A stretch of 64,000 bases of DNA. It comes from Endozoicomonas sp. GU-1. GTDB lineage: Bacteria; Pseudomonadota; Gammaproteobacteria; Pseudomonadales; Endozoicomonadaceae. This document shows, piece by piece, positions 37,551-46,922 of this stretch. Every line of letters starts with the position of its first letter. Within the stretch, counting starts at the first letter, position 1. Below the pieces are notes generated by a model. The model did no database searches, had not been told where the DNA came from, and saw nothing but the letters and a program-made list of their open reading frames with translations. Made by a program: the position numbers and the translations under genes. The stretch covers positions 4,650,001-4,714,000 of the forward strand of contig NZ_CP114771.1 of NCBI RefSeq assembly GCF_027366395.1, given 5' to 3'.

Positions 37551-37807
37551 GGATCAGGAGACCTTGTGGGCTGGGTAGTCAAGGCGGGTAGGACGGATAA
37601 CTTAACCATTCGTTAACGGCGCATTATACCGAATAACCGAGAGCTCTGGCACCCTTGTAGCACGTTGCAGGGTGACCCCGGAAAACCGGATTATATGGAC
37701 CGTAATCGGTATTTGCCTCCATGCCGGTAAGTAATGCTGCAAATCCCTTGTCAAAGGGGTTACACTGTCAGCCGCTGTTTGGTCAGGTGGGTGTAGTAAA
37801 AGCTGTT

Positions 37808-37896
37808 TGCACTTATTTGGTGCGCCTATGGTTTTCTCTGCACCGAATCGGGCGGGCTTTTCCGGAGCTCGAGGTGCCTTGCATTGTGCAGGTGCG
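37808..37896. promoter_or_regulatory. Two NtrC-type enhancer sites upstream of glnA
   Basis: TGCACTTATTTGGTGCG (37808-37824) matches the NtrC dyad TGCAC-N7-GGTGCA at all but the last base. A weaker copy, TGCATTGTGCAGGTGCG, lies at 37880-37896. The centres are 72 bases apart and the nearer is about 180 bases upstream of a sigma-54 promoter, the usual enhancer geometry. Confidence 0.75.
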
Positions 37897-38077
37897 TGAG
37901 AGCCGTGAACGTGTGTACTTTGAGTAGCCTGAAGAGGATAAGGCAAGCAAAAACTGTGTGAACCGGTCTGGTATCTGGCTGTTTCCCGCTCTCTTTTTGC
38001 TCAATGCTTGCCTTTTTTCAGATGTTTCACTGAAAAGCCCTGTTTTTGTCCATCCCATCTGATCAAGTTGTAAAATG

Positions 38078-38093
38078 TGGCATGGCTATTGCT
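38078..38093 (+). promoter_or_regulatory. Sigma-54 promoter of glnA
   Basis: TGGCATGGCTATTGCT has GG and GC separated by ten bases and fits TGGCAC-N5-TTGCW. It lies about 130 bases upstream of the glnA ATG, implying a 5' leader of roughly 120 bases. The rest of 37551-38224 holds no gene. Confidence 0.8.
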
Positions 38094-38224
38094 AATGGTC
38101 CAGCAAGCGAATCTCCTGGCTGCTTGTTGATGAGACAGCAAAGAGATTGATCAGTAAACCGCCTGATCTGGTTGCCAGTGCGGTGTTTGTCCGGTTTTTT
38201 TGTCCTCCAGAGGGGAAATAATAA

Positions 38225-39628
38225 ATGTCGAAGACTCTTGGCCTGATTAAGGAACATGACGTTAAGTGGGTTGATCTGCGTTTCACCGATACCAAGGGTA
38301 AAGAGCAGCACGTATCGATTCCCATTGGTGAAATAGACGACGAATTCTTCGAAGTCGGCAAAATGTTCGACGGTTCCTCTATTGCTGGCTGGAAGGGCAT
38401 TAACGAATCCGACATGATTCTGATGCCAGATGACAGCACAGCTGTCATCGATCCATTCACTGAAGCCACCACCCTCAACCTGCGCTGTGACATCGTGGAG
38501 CCATCCACCATGCAGGGTTATGAGCGTGACCCACGCTCTGTTGCCAAGCGTGCCGAAGAGTACCTGAAGTCTACCGGCATTGCCGACACTGCGTTCTTTG
38601 GTCCTGAGCCAGAGTTCTTTGTGTTTGACGACGTTAAGTGGAGCGTTGATATTTCCGGTGCTTCTTACGAAGTAAACTCAGAAGAAGCGGCATGGTCTTC
38701 CAACGCCAAATTTGAAGGCGGCAACATCGGACACCGTCCAAAAGTGAAGGGCGGTTATTTCCCGGTACCACCGGTTGACTCCCTGCACGATCTGCGTGCC
38801 GCCATGTGTGATGCCATGGAAGCTCAGGGCCTGGACGTTGAAGTTCATCACCACGAAGTAGGTACTGCCGGTCAGTGTGAAATCGGTGTCAAGTTCAACA
38901 CCCTGGTTAAGAAAGCTGACGAAGTTCAGATTCTGAAGTACGCAGTGCATAACGTTGCTCATGCCTATGGCAAGACCGCTACCTTTATGCCGAAGCCACT
39001 GGTAGGCGACAACGGCTCCGGTATGCACGTTCACATGTCTCTGTCCAAGAACGGTGAGAACCTGTTTGCTGGTGATGGCTATGCAGGCCTGTCTGAAGAA
39101 GCCCTGTACTACATCGGTGGTGTAATCAAGCATGCCAAGGCCATCAACGCCTTTGCCAACGCTTCTACCAACTCCTACAAGCGTCTGATCCCGGGCTTTG
39201 AGGCTCCGGTTATGCTGGCTTACTCAGCCCGTAACCGCTCTGCTTCTATCCGTATTCCCTACGTGAACAGCCCTAAGGCACGTCGTATTGAAGTACGTTT
39301 CCCCGACCCCACTGCCAACCCATACCTGGCCTTTGCGGCCCTGATGATGGCCGGTCTGGACGGGATCAAGAACAAGATCCATCCTGGCGATGCGGCTGAC
39401 AAGGATCTGTACGATCTGCCACCAGAAGAAGCAGCCGAGATCCCAACGGTTTCTGCCAGCTTTGAAGAATCCCTGGCTGCCCTGGACGCTGACCGTGAGT
39501 TCCTGACGGCCGGTGGCGTATTCACAGACGACATGATCGATGGTTACATTGAACTCAAGAAGGAAGAGTGTCTTGCCGTCAGCCAGACAACTCACCCGGT
39601 AGAGTTTGATCTGTATTATTCGGTCTAA
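38225..39628 (+). CDS. glnA: Glutamine synthetase, type I
   Basis: A 467-residue dodecameric enzyme that forms glutamine from glutamate and ammonia, the core of ammonia assimilation. It has the N-terminal [14 protein letters not shown] region, the FDGSSIAGW loop, [26 protein letters not shown] (ammonia and metal site) and NRSASIRIP. The adenylylation site is Tyr396 in [10 protein letters not shown], so it is type I-beta and probably controlled by GlnE. An AGAGGGGA ribosome site precedes the ATG. Sigma-54/NtrC elements lie upstream, and ntrBC follows two genes on. Confidence 0.97.
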   Translation: MSKTLGLIKEHDVKWVDLRFTDTKGKEQHVSIPIGEIDDEFFEVGKMFDGSSIAGWKGINESDMILMPDDSTAVIDPFTEATTLNLRCDIVEPSTMQGYERDPRSVAKRAEEYLKSTGIADTAFFGPEPEFFVFDDVKWSVDISGASYEVNSEEAAWSSNAKFEGGNIGHRPKVKGGYFPVPPVDSLHDLRAAMCDAMEAQGLDVEVHHHEVGTAGQCEIGVKFNTLVKKADEVQILKYAVHNVAHAYGKTATFMPKPLVGDNGSGMHVHMSLSKNGENLFAGDGYAGLSEEALYYIGGVIKHAKAINAFANASTNSYKRLIPGFEAPVMLAYSARNRSASIRIPYVNSPKARRIEVRFPDPTANPYLAFAALMMAGLDGIKNKIHPGDAADKDLYDLPPEEAAEIPTVSASFEESLAALDADREFLTAGGVFTDDMIDGYIELKKEECLAVSQTTHPVEFDLYYSV

Positions 39629-39666
39629 ACCGTTTTTGCAGACCGGATAAGCTGTCGTTTAACCTC

Positions 39667-39694
39667 AAGCCAGAGCGAAAGTTCTGGCTTTTCT
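39667..39694 (+). terminator. Rho-independent terminator after glnA
   Basis: The stem AAGCCAGA / TCTGGCTT (39667-39674 and 39683-39690) with an 8-base loop is followed by TTCTCTTT. The position right after the glnA stop supports it. Confidence 0.75.
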
Positions 39695-39795
39695 CTTTCT
39701 GGTGAACCCTGTAAATGCACGACTGAATGGATGTAGGCGGCAGACGTACACAGGGGCCATTACCGGGAAGCAATAACCAACATGCGTTTTCCCCG

Positions 39796-39960
39796 TTATA
39801 CCAATTCCACTTTCTAAATATGATAACGAGCAAGTCATTTTGGACCGCTGGGCAAGGCGGAATGACGAGTAATAGCAGGGCTATTGCGAGGAATTCCAAC
39901 GAAGATCCAGCGGTTCAAAATGGCTGCGCAGTTCATATTTAGAAGGTGGAGTTGGTATTA
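39796..39960. repeat. MITE-like long inverted repeat (~165 bp)
   Basis: The ends TTATACCAATTCCACTTTCT (39796) and the complement of GGTGGAGTTGGTATTA (39960) pair over about 28 bases with a few mismatches, both continuing into CTAAATATGA-like sequence. Inner arms CATTTTGGACCGCTGG and CCAGCGGTTCAAAATGG also pair. It has no coding potential. This is the structure of a miniature inverted-repeat element or a large palindromic repeat; no parent transposase is in the window. Confidence 0.7.
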
Positions 39961-40049
39961 CTACCTGTTAAAAAGTCTTGGTAACTATTAAGCTAACCAG
40001 TGCTCAACACGATATAAGCCGGATATGACTTCACTAAGGCAAGAGGCGC

Positions 40050-40610
40050 ATGAATATAAAAAAGGCAATGGTTTGGTCTTTTCTGGCGGTGATTCTGCCC
40101 CTGGTATCAGTGAACTTTGCGTTTGGCACGATTTATAAAACAGTGGATCAGGACGGAAATGTGATCTTTACTGACTCCCGACCTGCGGATCAGCCCAGTG
40201 AGGAAGTCAAGTTACGCCCGATTACGCCAATGTCTCCAGCACCGGAGAATAAGCCTGAATTACCAAAACCTGCTCAAAAAGTGAGTAAGAAGCCCTACGG
40301 CAGACTGCAAATTATAGAGCCAGCCAATAATGCCACGGTGCGTAACCAGGGAAATTTCACGGTAAAAATTGTCACAGCACCAAAAATCATTGATGGTCAC
40401 AAAGTTCGCCTGCTGCTTGATGGCAAGGTGGTGGCGGGCCCCAGGCGAAATTTAACCTTTGAACTTGAGAATGTGGATCGTGGTACCCACAACCTTGCCG
40501 TGGAGATCATTGATAATCAGGCCCAAGTCATTCAGTCGTCCAGCAATACGATCCATGTGCATCGAATCTTATTCACGCCCGCAGTATCTATAAATCCTCC
40601 TGCCTCCTGA
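40050..40610 (+). CDS. DUF4124 domain-containing exported protein
   Basis: A 186-residue protein with a signal peptide (AMVWSFLAVILPLVSVNFAFG). It then has the DUF4124 signature IYKTVDQDGNVIFTDSRPAD, a Pro-rich linker, and a C-terminal Ig-like region (LQIIEPANNATVRNQGNFTV, VRLLLDGKVVAGP, LENVDRGTHNLAVEIID). Genes of this family commonly sit between glnA and ntrB in Pseudomonas relatives. Function is unknown; it is probably periplasmic. Confidence 0.82.
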   Translation: MNIKKAMVWSFLAVILPLVSVNFAFGTIYKTVDQDGNVIFTDSRPADQPSEEVKLRPITPMSPAPENKPELPKPAQKVSKKPYGRLQIIEPANNATVRNQGNFTVKIVTAPKIIDGHKVRLLLDGKVVAGPRRNLTFELENVDRGTHNLAVEIIDNQAQVIQSSSNTIHVHRILFTPAVSINPPAS

Positions 40611-40720
40611 CGGCTGCACCAAAAAGGGGGAAGTGAGCTATAGGCTTTCCCCATGCTTTCAGACCAGCCCATAGTTTCGCTAGTTTAATCTCCATAAACC
40701 TAGTGCTCTGATTATATGAA

Positions 40721-40737
40721 TGCACTATTATGGTGCA
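40721..40737. promoter_or_regulatory. NtrC-type site upstream of ntrB
   Basis: TGCACTATTATGGTGCA is an essentially perfect NtrC dyad. It lies about 140 bases upstream of a sigma-54-like promoter and 230 bases before ntrB, indicating autoregulation of ntrBC. Confidence 0.8.
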
Positions 40738-40866
40738 ATTACAGCTGGCAAGTTGGAATTAACGTTTGAGCATCTTTTCGATGGTACGCACTGATATGGC
40801 CCGAATAGATGAAATATAAGGCAGGTTGGAAGTTTCACGGTAAAAAGTCTGGCTTGCCATCAAGGG

Positions 40867-40882
40867 TGGTTTGGTTTTTGCA
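40867..40882 (+). promoter_or_regulatory. Sigma-54-type promoter of ntrBC
   Basis: TGGTTTGGTTTTTGCA has GG-N10-GC spacing and the TTGCA end of the -12 element; the -24 element lacks the usual CAC. It is 85 bases before the first possible ntrB start. The rest of 40611-40966 holds no gene. Confidence 0.6.
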
Positions 40883-40966
40883 TTAACGATAGCCAATACC
40901 GTTTCGCATCAGATTCAGGTCAACAGAGCCTGAAATACACGATAAAAGTAATAACAATACCTGACC

Positions 40967-42094
40967 ATGAAGCAGCTTTTACCTGGCTCTTTAGCAGAGA
41001 TAATCCCTGAAACAGGAACTATGCAAAACATCATTCTGGATAACCTGAATACCGTGGTGATGGTGCTCGACCGGGAGTTCCGGGTGATTACCCTGAATCC
41101 GGCGGCAGAAACCCTGCTGGATACCAGTTTGAAAAGGATCCTGAACCAGCCGGTAACCACGGTGATTCCTGACGAAAACTTCAAGGCTGATCTGGATCGC
41201 AGTCTGTCTCAATATCAGAAGTTTACCCGTCGGGAAACCGACTTCCCCATCAATGGGGAGATGATCAATGTGGATTACAGCATTTCACCCATCACCTGCG
41301 GGGAAGCAAGGCTGCTTCTGGAAATTAATCCCCGTGACCGGGTTCAGAAAATTACCCGGGAAGAGTCACTGATCGCCAAGCAGGAAACCTCCAGAATTCT
41401 GGTTCGGGGGCTGGCCCATGAAGTAAAAAATCCACTGGGTGGCATTCGTGGCGCAGCTCAGCTTCTGGCCAGGGAACTGGATGACCAGGGGCTGAAAGAA
41501 TTTACCGGGATTATTATCCAGGAAGCGGATCGGCTCCGTGACCTGGTCGACCAGATGCTGGGGCCGCTTCAGCCACCAAAGATGGAAGACCTGAACATTC
41601 ATGAAGTACTGGAAAGGGTGATGCAGTTAATCAATGCCGAAACAGGTGGAGAACTCAGGCTCAAACGAGACTACGACCCAAGTATTCCCGATATACCGGG
41701 TGACTTTGAACGAATGATACAGGCCATTCTGAACCTGGTGCGCAATGCCATGCAGGCCATTGATCAGGCCATGCCGCGATCTGAAGGCCTGATCACCCTG
41801 AGAACCCGTATTGCCAGACAATTTACCATCGGCACCCAGCGACGGCGGCTGGTTTGTCACTTGTCCATTATTGATAACGGGCCGGGAATTCCACCTGATC
41901 TGATCGACAATATTTTCTACCCCATGATCAGCGGCCGTGCCGATGGAACGGGCCTGGGGTTACCCATGGCACAGTCCATCATCAGCCTGCATCAGGGATT
42001 GATTGAGTGTGAGAGTAAGCCGGGTGAAACCATTTTTAACGTGTTCTTACCCATCACCAGAGAACCGCTTTCGCTGGATATGACACAGGAGTGA
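40967..42094 (+). CDS. ntrB: Nitrogen regulation sensor kinase NtrB (GlnL)
   Basis: A 375-residue soluble histidine kinase that phosphorylates and dephosphorylates NtrC under control of PII. It has an N-terminal PAS domain (about 20-130, VVMVLDREFRVITLNPAAE), the H box ILVRGLAHEVKNPLGGIRGA with the phospho-His at 151, and N, G1 and G2 boxes (LVRNAMQAI, IDNGPGIPPDL, GTGLGLPMAQSI). ATG 41021 is an alternative start that would remove 18 residues. ntrC follows after three bases. Confidence 0.93.
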   Translation: MKQLLPGSLAEIIPETGTMQNIILDNLNTVVMVLDREFRVITLNPAAETLLDTSLKRILNQPVTTVIPDENFKADLDRSLSQYQKFTRRETDFPINGEMINVDYSISPITCGEARLLLEINPRDRVQKITREESLIAKQETSRILVRGLAHEVKNPLGGIRGAAQLLARELDDQGLKEFTGIIIQEADRLRDLVDQMLGPLQPPKMEDLNIHEVLERVMQLINAETGGELRLKRDYDPSIPDIPGDFERMIQAILNLVRNAMQAIDQAMPRSEGLITLRTRIARQFTIGTQRRRLVCHLSIIDNGPGIPPDLIDNIFYPMISGRADGTGLGLPMAQSIISLHQGLIECESKPGETIFNVFLPITREPLSLDMTQE

Positions 42095-42097
42095 GGT

Positions 42098-43576
42098 ATG
42101 AGTTTGAGTTCCAAAGTCTGGATCGTGGATGACGACCAGGCCATACGCTGGGTTCTGGAGCGTGCCCTGAATTCAGCCGGTATCGAAACACAATCCTTTG
42201 ATGCGCCAGAAAAAGTGCTGGCAGCGCTGGAACACAGTGAACCGGAGGCCCTGATCAGTGATGTCCGGATGCCGGGCATGAATGGTTTGCAACTGATGAA
42301 GGCGGTTCATGAACGGAAGCCGGATATTCCCGTTATTATCATGACGGCGCACTCGGATCTGGACAGCGCCGTGTCTTCCTACCAGAGCGGAGCATTTGAG
42401 TACCTGCCGAAGCCTTTTGATATTGATGAAGCGGTAGCGCTGGTCAAGCGCGGTCAGGAACATCGCCAGCAACAACTGGCTGAGGCAGAGGTTCCGGAGG
42501 CCTCCCTGCAACAGGAGGAGTCTACGGAGATCATCGGTGAAGCCCCTGCCATGCAGGAAGTGTTTCGTGCCATTGGCCGCCTGTCGCACTCCAACATCAC
42601 CGTATTGATTAATGGTGAATCCGGCACCGGTAAAGAGCTGGTGGCCAGGGCACTGCATCGCCACAGCCCCCGGGCGGACCGATCTTTTATTGCCTTGAAT
42701 ATGGCAGCGATTCCCCGGGACCTGATTGAGTCTGAACTCTTTGGTCACGAAAAAGGTGCATTTACCGGTGCCGGAGGCATGCGTCGTGGTCGTTTTGAAC
42801 AGGCCGGTGGTGGTACCCTGTTTCTGGATGAAATTGGCGATATGCCCGCCGATACCCAGACCCGCTTACTGCGGGTGTTGGCCGATGGCGAATTTTACCG
42901 TGTGGGTGGGCACACGCCGGTTAAAGCCGATGTGCGAATTATTGCAGCGACCCATCAGAACCTTGAAAAACTGGTGGCAGAAGGCAAGTTCCGTGAGGAC
43001 CTTTTTCACCGACTGAATGTTATCCGGGTACATCTGCCCAAGCTTAAGGATCGTCGTGAAGATATTCCACGACTGGCGCGTTTCTTTCTGGACAAGGCAG
43101 GCAAAGAGCTTGAAGTGGAAGCGAAAATCCTGCACCCGGAAACGGCCGGTTACATCAGCACTCTGGACTGGCCCGGTAACGTCCGGCAGTTGGAAAACAC
43201 CTGTCGCTGGTTAACTGTGATGGCCTCTGGCCGTGAAGTGCTGCTCTCTGACCTGCCCCCAGAGTTGATGAATAAGGGAGACAGTGACCTGGGTTCGGTA
43301 ACCGGCTATGGCAGCTGGCAGCAACTGTTCCGCCAATGGTGTGATCGTGAACTGGCAGCGGGGCAGGTCGGCATCCTTGATCAGGCGGTGCCCGCCTTTG
43401 AAACCATTGTTATTGAATCAGCACTGGCCCATACCGGAGGCCGTAAAAAAGATGCGGCAGAATTACTGGGATGGGGTCGGAATACGCTTACCCGGAAGAT
43501 CAAGGAGCTGAACCTGGAGCCCTCCGGGCCTCTGGAAGAACCCTCAACGCCTGTAGAAGAAGAGCTGGTTGGTTAA
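42098..43576 (+). CDS. ntrC: Nitrogen regulation response regulator NtrC (GlnG)
   Basis: A 492-residue enhancer-binding activator of sigma-54. The receiver domain has phospho-acceptor Asp55 ([12 protein letters not shown]) and Lys in YLPKPFD. The AAA+ domain has Walker A GESGTGKE, the sigma-54-contacting loop [15 protein letters not shown], Walker [13 protein letters not shown] and the R-finger region [12 protein letters not shown] Fis-type helix-turn-helix is at the end ([22 protein letters not shown]). It completes the glnA-ntrBC block, whose promoters carry its binding sites. Confidence 0.95.
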   Translation: MSLSSKVWIVDDDQAIRWVLERALNSAGIETQSFDAPEKVLAALEHSEPEALISDVRMPGMNGLQLMKAVHERKPDIPVIIMTAHSDLDSAVSSYQSGAFEYLPKPFDIDEAVALVKRGQEHRQQQLAEAEVPEASLQQEESTEIIGEAPAMQEVFRAIGRLSHSNITVLINGESGTGKELVARALHRHSPRADRSFIALNMAAIPRDLIESELFGHEKGAFTGAGGMRRGRFEQAGGGTLFLDEIGDMPADTQTRLLRVLADGEFYRVGGHTPVKADVRIIAATHQNLEKLVAEGKFREDLFHRLNVIRVHLPKLKDRREDIPRLARFFLDKAGKELEVEAKILHPETAGYISTLDWPGNVRQLENTCRWLTVMASGREVLLSDLPPELMNKGDSDLGSVTGYGSWQQLFRQWCDRELAAGQVGILDQAVPAFETIVIESALAHTGGRKKDAAELLGWGRNTLTRKIKELNLEPSGPLEEPSTPVEEELVG

Positions 43577-43757
43577 GCACCGCAATCCCATAGGATATAA
43601 ACGACACGAAGACAAAAAGTTTATATATCGTATTTCTGTTTCCATGGTTAAAAAACTTACTCCTGATATAAGGAATTTTGACAAGACGTAAGGTCAATAT
43701 TTCGTATTTCACACTGCCTATACTGAAAACAGGATGTAGCAGTAAGGCAGTAGCATC

Positions 43758-44252
43758 ATGGAACGGACCCTATCTTTGCGCCAGGGAATTGGCGCACTTT
43801 TCCTATTCGGTATATTTGCCGCCACTTTGTTGGCAAATGTCAAAGCAGCCACCCAGGGCAAACCGGGTAACACTTCCACCGGTTCATTTTCTATCACACT
43901 GATTGTTTACCCGTCCTTGCAGTCTCAGGTTGCCATTGTGGATGAGAGTACAACGGATGAAGACGGTAATCCGGTTATTATCCCAACCAGCACGCTGAGT
44001 TTTGATCGCCCGGTTTCCCTCTGTGTCTCAGGGCGTGGCTTATCCCAATTCAGCCTGGCCTCCAGCGGTGCCGATGGTGTTGACTTAAGAGTCTCTGAGC
44101 CAGCGGGAGAAACCCGGATTACCGGGCAGCCCTCCGCCATGTTTGGTGTTGAAAACGACTGCCGTAACAGCAGCCGACAATTGACTGCCCAGCCGGTAGC
44201 CGGTTTTCAGGGCTCAAAACAGCCTGCGACGTTATTGATTCAAGCCGAGTAA
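43758..44252 (+). CDS. Exported pilin/coat-like protein next to a pilus chaperone
   Basis: A 164-residue protein with a signal peptide (IGALFLFGIFAATLLANVKA) and a beta-rich mature part starting TGSFSITLIVYPSLQSQVAI. It has two Cys (LCVSG and NDCRN) likely to form a disulfide and ends GSKQPATLLIQAE. The size, beta character and position 152 bases before a periplasmic pilus chaperone suggest a pilus or spore-coat-U-like subunit. Similarity is weak and this is inference. Confidence 0.55.
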   Translation: MERTLSLRQGIGALFLFGIFAATLLANVKAATQGKPGNTSTGSFSITLIVYPSLQSQVAIVDESTTDEDGNPVIIPTSTLSFDRPVSLCVSGRGLSQFSLASSGADGVDLRVSEPAGETRITGQPSAMFGVENDCRNSSRQLTAQPVAGFQGSKQPATLLIQAE

Positions 44253-44404
44253 GGATAAGTTTCAGGTAAAATTGGCAGTAAAACCCATTTGAGATTATTT
44301 TTCGTGGCAATAGAATAGGGGAATATTGTTCATCCCCTGTCGTCTCAAACTTTCCTGGCCTTTGCAGCGAAGTTTGGCCCGGGACAAACCGGAATTGCCA
44401 TTAT

Positions 44405-45121
44405 ATGTTCATGAAACGCCTTGTCCGTGGAGCCTGCCTGCTGGTCACTCTTATCGCCAGCTCACAAGTGCTGGCAACCATGTCTCTTGATCGTATGATC
44501 GTCTACTTCAAGCCAGACCAGCTGCCACGGCAGGATGTGGTGGTCTCTAATCCGGATAAAGAAAATCTCTACCTGCAAACCGAAGTGTACAACGTCATCA
44601 ATCCCGGTACGGAGCAGGAAGAACGTATTCGGGTAACAGACCCCAATGACATCAAACTGCTGGCCACACCGGGAAAAGCCATTATTCCGCCCAATGGCCG
44701 TAAAACCGTAAGGTTGGTGAGTCTGGAAACCCCCAAAGATAAAGAGCTGGTCTATCGGGTAACCTTCCGTCCTGTGGTTGGTGACCTGGAAGCCAAACAA
44801 ACCGCCATCAAACTGCTGGTAGCCTATCAGGCCCTGGTCTTTGTCCTCCCTCAGAACCCAGAGTATAAAGTGGACGGCAAATTAGATAATGGCAAAATGA
44901 CGTTTACCAATAGCGGCAATATCAACGTGGTGCTGCGTAATGGAAAATACTGCACCAGTAATACACAAGAGAGCTGTACTGACCTGAGCGACGGTACTCG
45001 TATTTATGCTGGTGAAAGTTGGGAAATGCCTCTGCCTGAGGGTGCAGCCAAAGGCAAAGGGTTTATTCAGTATGGCCTGTTCGATGGTGAGTTTGAGGAG
45101 ACTCAGAAGTTTTCTCTGTAA
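44405..45121 (+). CDS. Periplasmic chaperone of a chaperone-usher type pilus (PapD-like)
   Basis: A 238-residue protein with a signal peptide (RLVRGACLLVTLIASSQVLA) and an Ig-like PapD fold. It has SLDRMIVYFKPDQLPRQDVVVSNPDKE, IIPPNGRKTVRLVSL (G1-strand side of the subunit groove), VYRVTFRPV and ALVFVLPQNP. Two Cys near the C-terminus (KYCTSNTQESCTDL) may form a disulfide, which occurs in alternate-class chaperones. It would cap subunits in the periplasm until the usher takes them. No usher gene is in the window. ATG 44411 is an alternative start. Confidence 0.78.
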   Translation: MFMKRLVRGACLLVTLIASSQVLATMSLDRMIVYFKPDQLPRQDVVVSNPDKENLYLQTEVYNVINPGTEQEERIRVTDPNDIKLLATPGKAIIPPNGRKTVRLVSLETPKDKELVYRVTFRPVVGDLEAKQTAIKLLVAYQALVFVLPQNPEYKVDGKLDNGKMTFTNSGNINVVLRNGKYCTSNTQESCTDLSDGTRIYAGESWEMPLPEGAAKGKGFIQYGLFDGEFEETQKFSL

Positions 45122-45292
45122 ATACAGGAGAGCTGTCGTTTGTTGAAACTCCCGGTGGGATGATTCGAGAGTTCCTTAACAGAACTCTCTGGCATCCTGC
45201 CTTAATCCCGGGAAAAGGATTGCCAAGGACCCGGAAACAAATTTATACCAGTTTTTCTTTGAGCAACGTTTTGATTTCAGCGATATCCGACG

Positions 45293-45445
45293 TCACCTCA
45301 AACATATCTGATGTGAGTCCTGATGTTTTTTCATATAGCTGGCCAGCGTATTCACTCCCTTGCTGGTGTCCACCTGGTTGCCACGCAGCTCCCGCACTTC
45401 TTCTTCTAATCGGGGCAGCCGGCATTCGTACCGTTCGACGGTCAT
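45293..45445 (-). CDS. Possible small coiled-coil ORF
   Basis: A 50-codon minus-strand frame begins MTVERYECRLPRLEEEVREL, with GAGGA seven bases before the ATG, and has a heptad-like leucine pattern. A second frame continues with EVTSDIAEIKTLLKEKLV to 45243, so it may be the first part of a frameshifted small gene. It lies just after the stop of the pilus-like gene at 45512. No family is recognised; it could be chance. Confidence 0.25.
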   Translation of the reverse strand: MTVERYECRLPRLEEEVRELRGNQVDTSKGVNTLASYMKKHQDSHQICLR

Positions 45446-45511
45446 TATTTTCATCCTCATCGCTTGTCAGGAGTGTCAAGGCTCCCAGGACAGAAAATAT
45501 GCAAGTGGGGT

Positions 45512-46459
45512 TCACACCGCTTCGACAATGATGGTGACCGTATCCTTGTAAACACCGGCTGAAGTATTTGTTAAACTGTCGGACTGAATGCGAACTTCCA
45601 GTTCCATATTATTTTTGCTGTTACTCTTACAGTCCTTATCAATCGAACCGGACCAGTTCTGATAGTTGGTCATAGGTATTATCTGCGATTCTGTGCTGCC
45701 TGCCGATTTTATCCACAGTTCATAGTCGATCAATTCTGAACCCTGTTTTAACACAAAGTTGTTGCTATCGTTGGCACCCTGGGCCTTCAGGTTAAAAGCA
45801 GTCCCGCCCTGGGAGAAAATGCAGAAGGAATACCATCCACTGTTCACTGCATTGTAACCGGTAGTTTTCAACTCAATATTTCTGAGGCCACTGATTTTCA
45901 CACGTTTTGGGATAACAATATCAAACTTGAATTGTGTCTGATCGTCATCCTGAATGAATCCATCTGATTCAAGGCCATTAAGGACTACGTTTGCCGAGTA
46001 GGTGCCGGGCAGGGCGTCATAGAGTTGGTTGTTGAGTACCTTGAACGTCACGGTGGCAGGTACCGAATTATAATCCCCCGGGTTGAACCGACCGTAACGC
46101 TGGCCGTTGACCAGGTTGTCTGTGTTGTTTGCTTGTTTGAAAATTGCTTCAGCAATGGTGCGGGGAGTATTGTCAGTACCATTGCTGTTATCGTAGGTCA
46201 GATTGAAATCAGAAGCCTGAAGGTAATAAGTTTGTACAGTTCTGGCAATTGTGCAGGTAAAAGGCCCTGTCCCAAAGCAGGACTGCAGTAAGAATGGGAT
46301 TTCTACCGTAATATCCTGATCCGCCCAGTCCAATTGAATAGGGTCCGGGCTCGGATCAACAAAGTTGAACCAGGCGTTCGAACCGGAGGAGTAGGAAAGC
46401 ATTATGAGCAGACATACATATTGTTTCTTGCCAACAAGCCTTTCAACAACACGTAACAT
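45512..46459 (-). CDS. Exported spore-coat-U/Csu-type or alternate-pilus subunit-like protein
   Basis: From ATG 46459 (GGAGAG seven bases upstream), 315 residues with a signal peptide (QYVCLLIMLSYSSGSNA). Two beta domains follow. The second starts near IPKRVKISGLRNIELKTTGY, has Cys in WYSFCIFSQGG and DKDCKS, and ends NTSAGVYKDTVTIIVEAV. The ending AGVY.DTVT..V is the donor-like terminal strand of spore coat U/Csu pilus subunits and CS1-type tip proteins. It is encoded opposite the chaperone. A decayed copy of its last 55 codons lies at 46629. Confidence 0.65.
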   Translation of the reverse strand: MLRVVERLVGKKQYVCLLIMLSYSSGSNAWFNFVDPSPDPIQLDWADQDITVEIPFLLQSCFGTGPFTCTIARTVQTYYLQASDFNLTYDNSNGTDNTPRTIAEAIFKQANNTDNLVNGQRYGRFNPGDYNSVPATVTFKVLNNQLYDALPGTYSANVVLNGLESDGFIQDDDQTQFKFDIVIPKRVKISGLRNIELKTTGYNAVNSGWYSFCIFSQGGTAFNLKAQGANDSNNFVLKQGSELIDYELWIKSAGSTESQIIPMTNYQNWSGSIDKDCKSNSKNNMELEVRIQSDSLTNTSAGVYKDTVTIIVEAV

Positions 46460-46628
46460 GGTGTTCTCTCCATGAACGCTTGAGTAATCTGCTTCCTGCA
46501 GATAATAGGACTTCAAAAAAATGATTTAACTATGCTGAAACGGATAATAACAAGTGTTGTTTACAAAATCACCAGCAATGCCCAAGCCTCTGCACTGGTA
46601 AATAAAATCGTAAGCTTAAAGGGCGTGC

Positions 46629-46793
46629 TTATGTAGCTCCTACCCCTATTGTGACGGTATCGGTATAAACACCAGCCGATTTGTTAGCCTGTGCTTCTTT
46701 TTTAACCAATACCTGCAACTCCATATTAGCACCTTCCCGGCAGTCACGGTTGGGAGGCTCCGTTTTGCCAGCAATTCCCGACAACCATACGCC
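46629..46793 (-). pseudogene. C-terminal relic of a second coat-U/pilus-like subunit
   Basis: The 54 codons before TAA 46629-46631 read GVWLSGIAGKTEPPN, then DCREGANMELQVLVKKEAQA and NKSAGVYTDTVTIGVGAT. They align with the C-terminus of the 45512 gene (DKDCKSNSKNNMELEVRIQS and SAGVYKDTVTIIV). An in-frame stop lies directly upstream, and transposase debris begins about 130 bases away, so the gene was probably cut by that insertion or its decay. Confidence 0.75.
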
Positions 46794-46922
46794 TTAAGTC
46801 GTATAACATTGTATTATCCAAGCATAATATTTACGGATGAAATACCCCACTCCGTATGAAAACAGAGTTCCTGATTACTTTGTAGACACACCGAACACTG
46901 AAAACACAAGAATATTGAGAGG

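Noticed and set aside
40630-40660. GGGGGAAG...CTTTCCCC hairpin after the DUF4124 gene as terminator
   Set aside because: The stem is imperfect and there is no T tract on the plus strand, so I do not list it.
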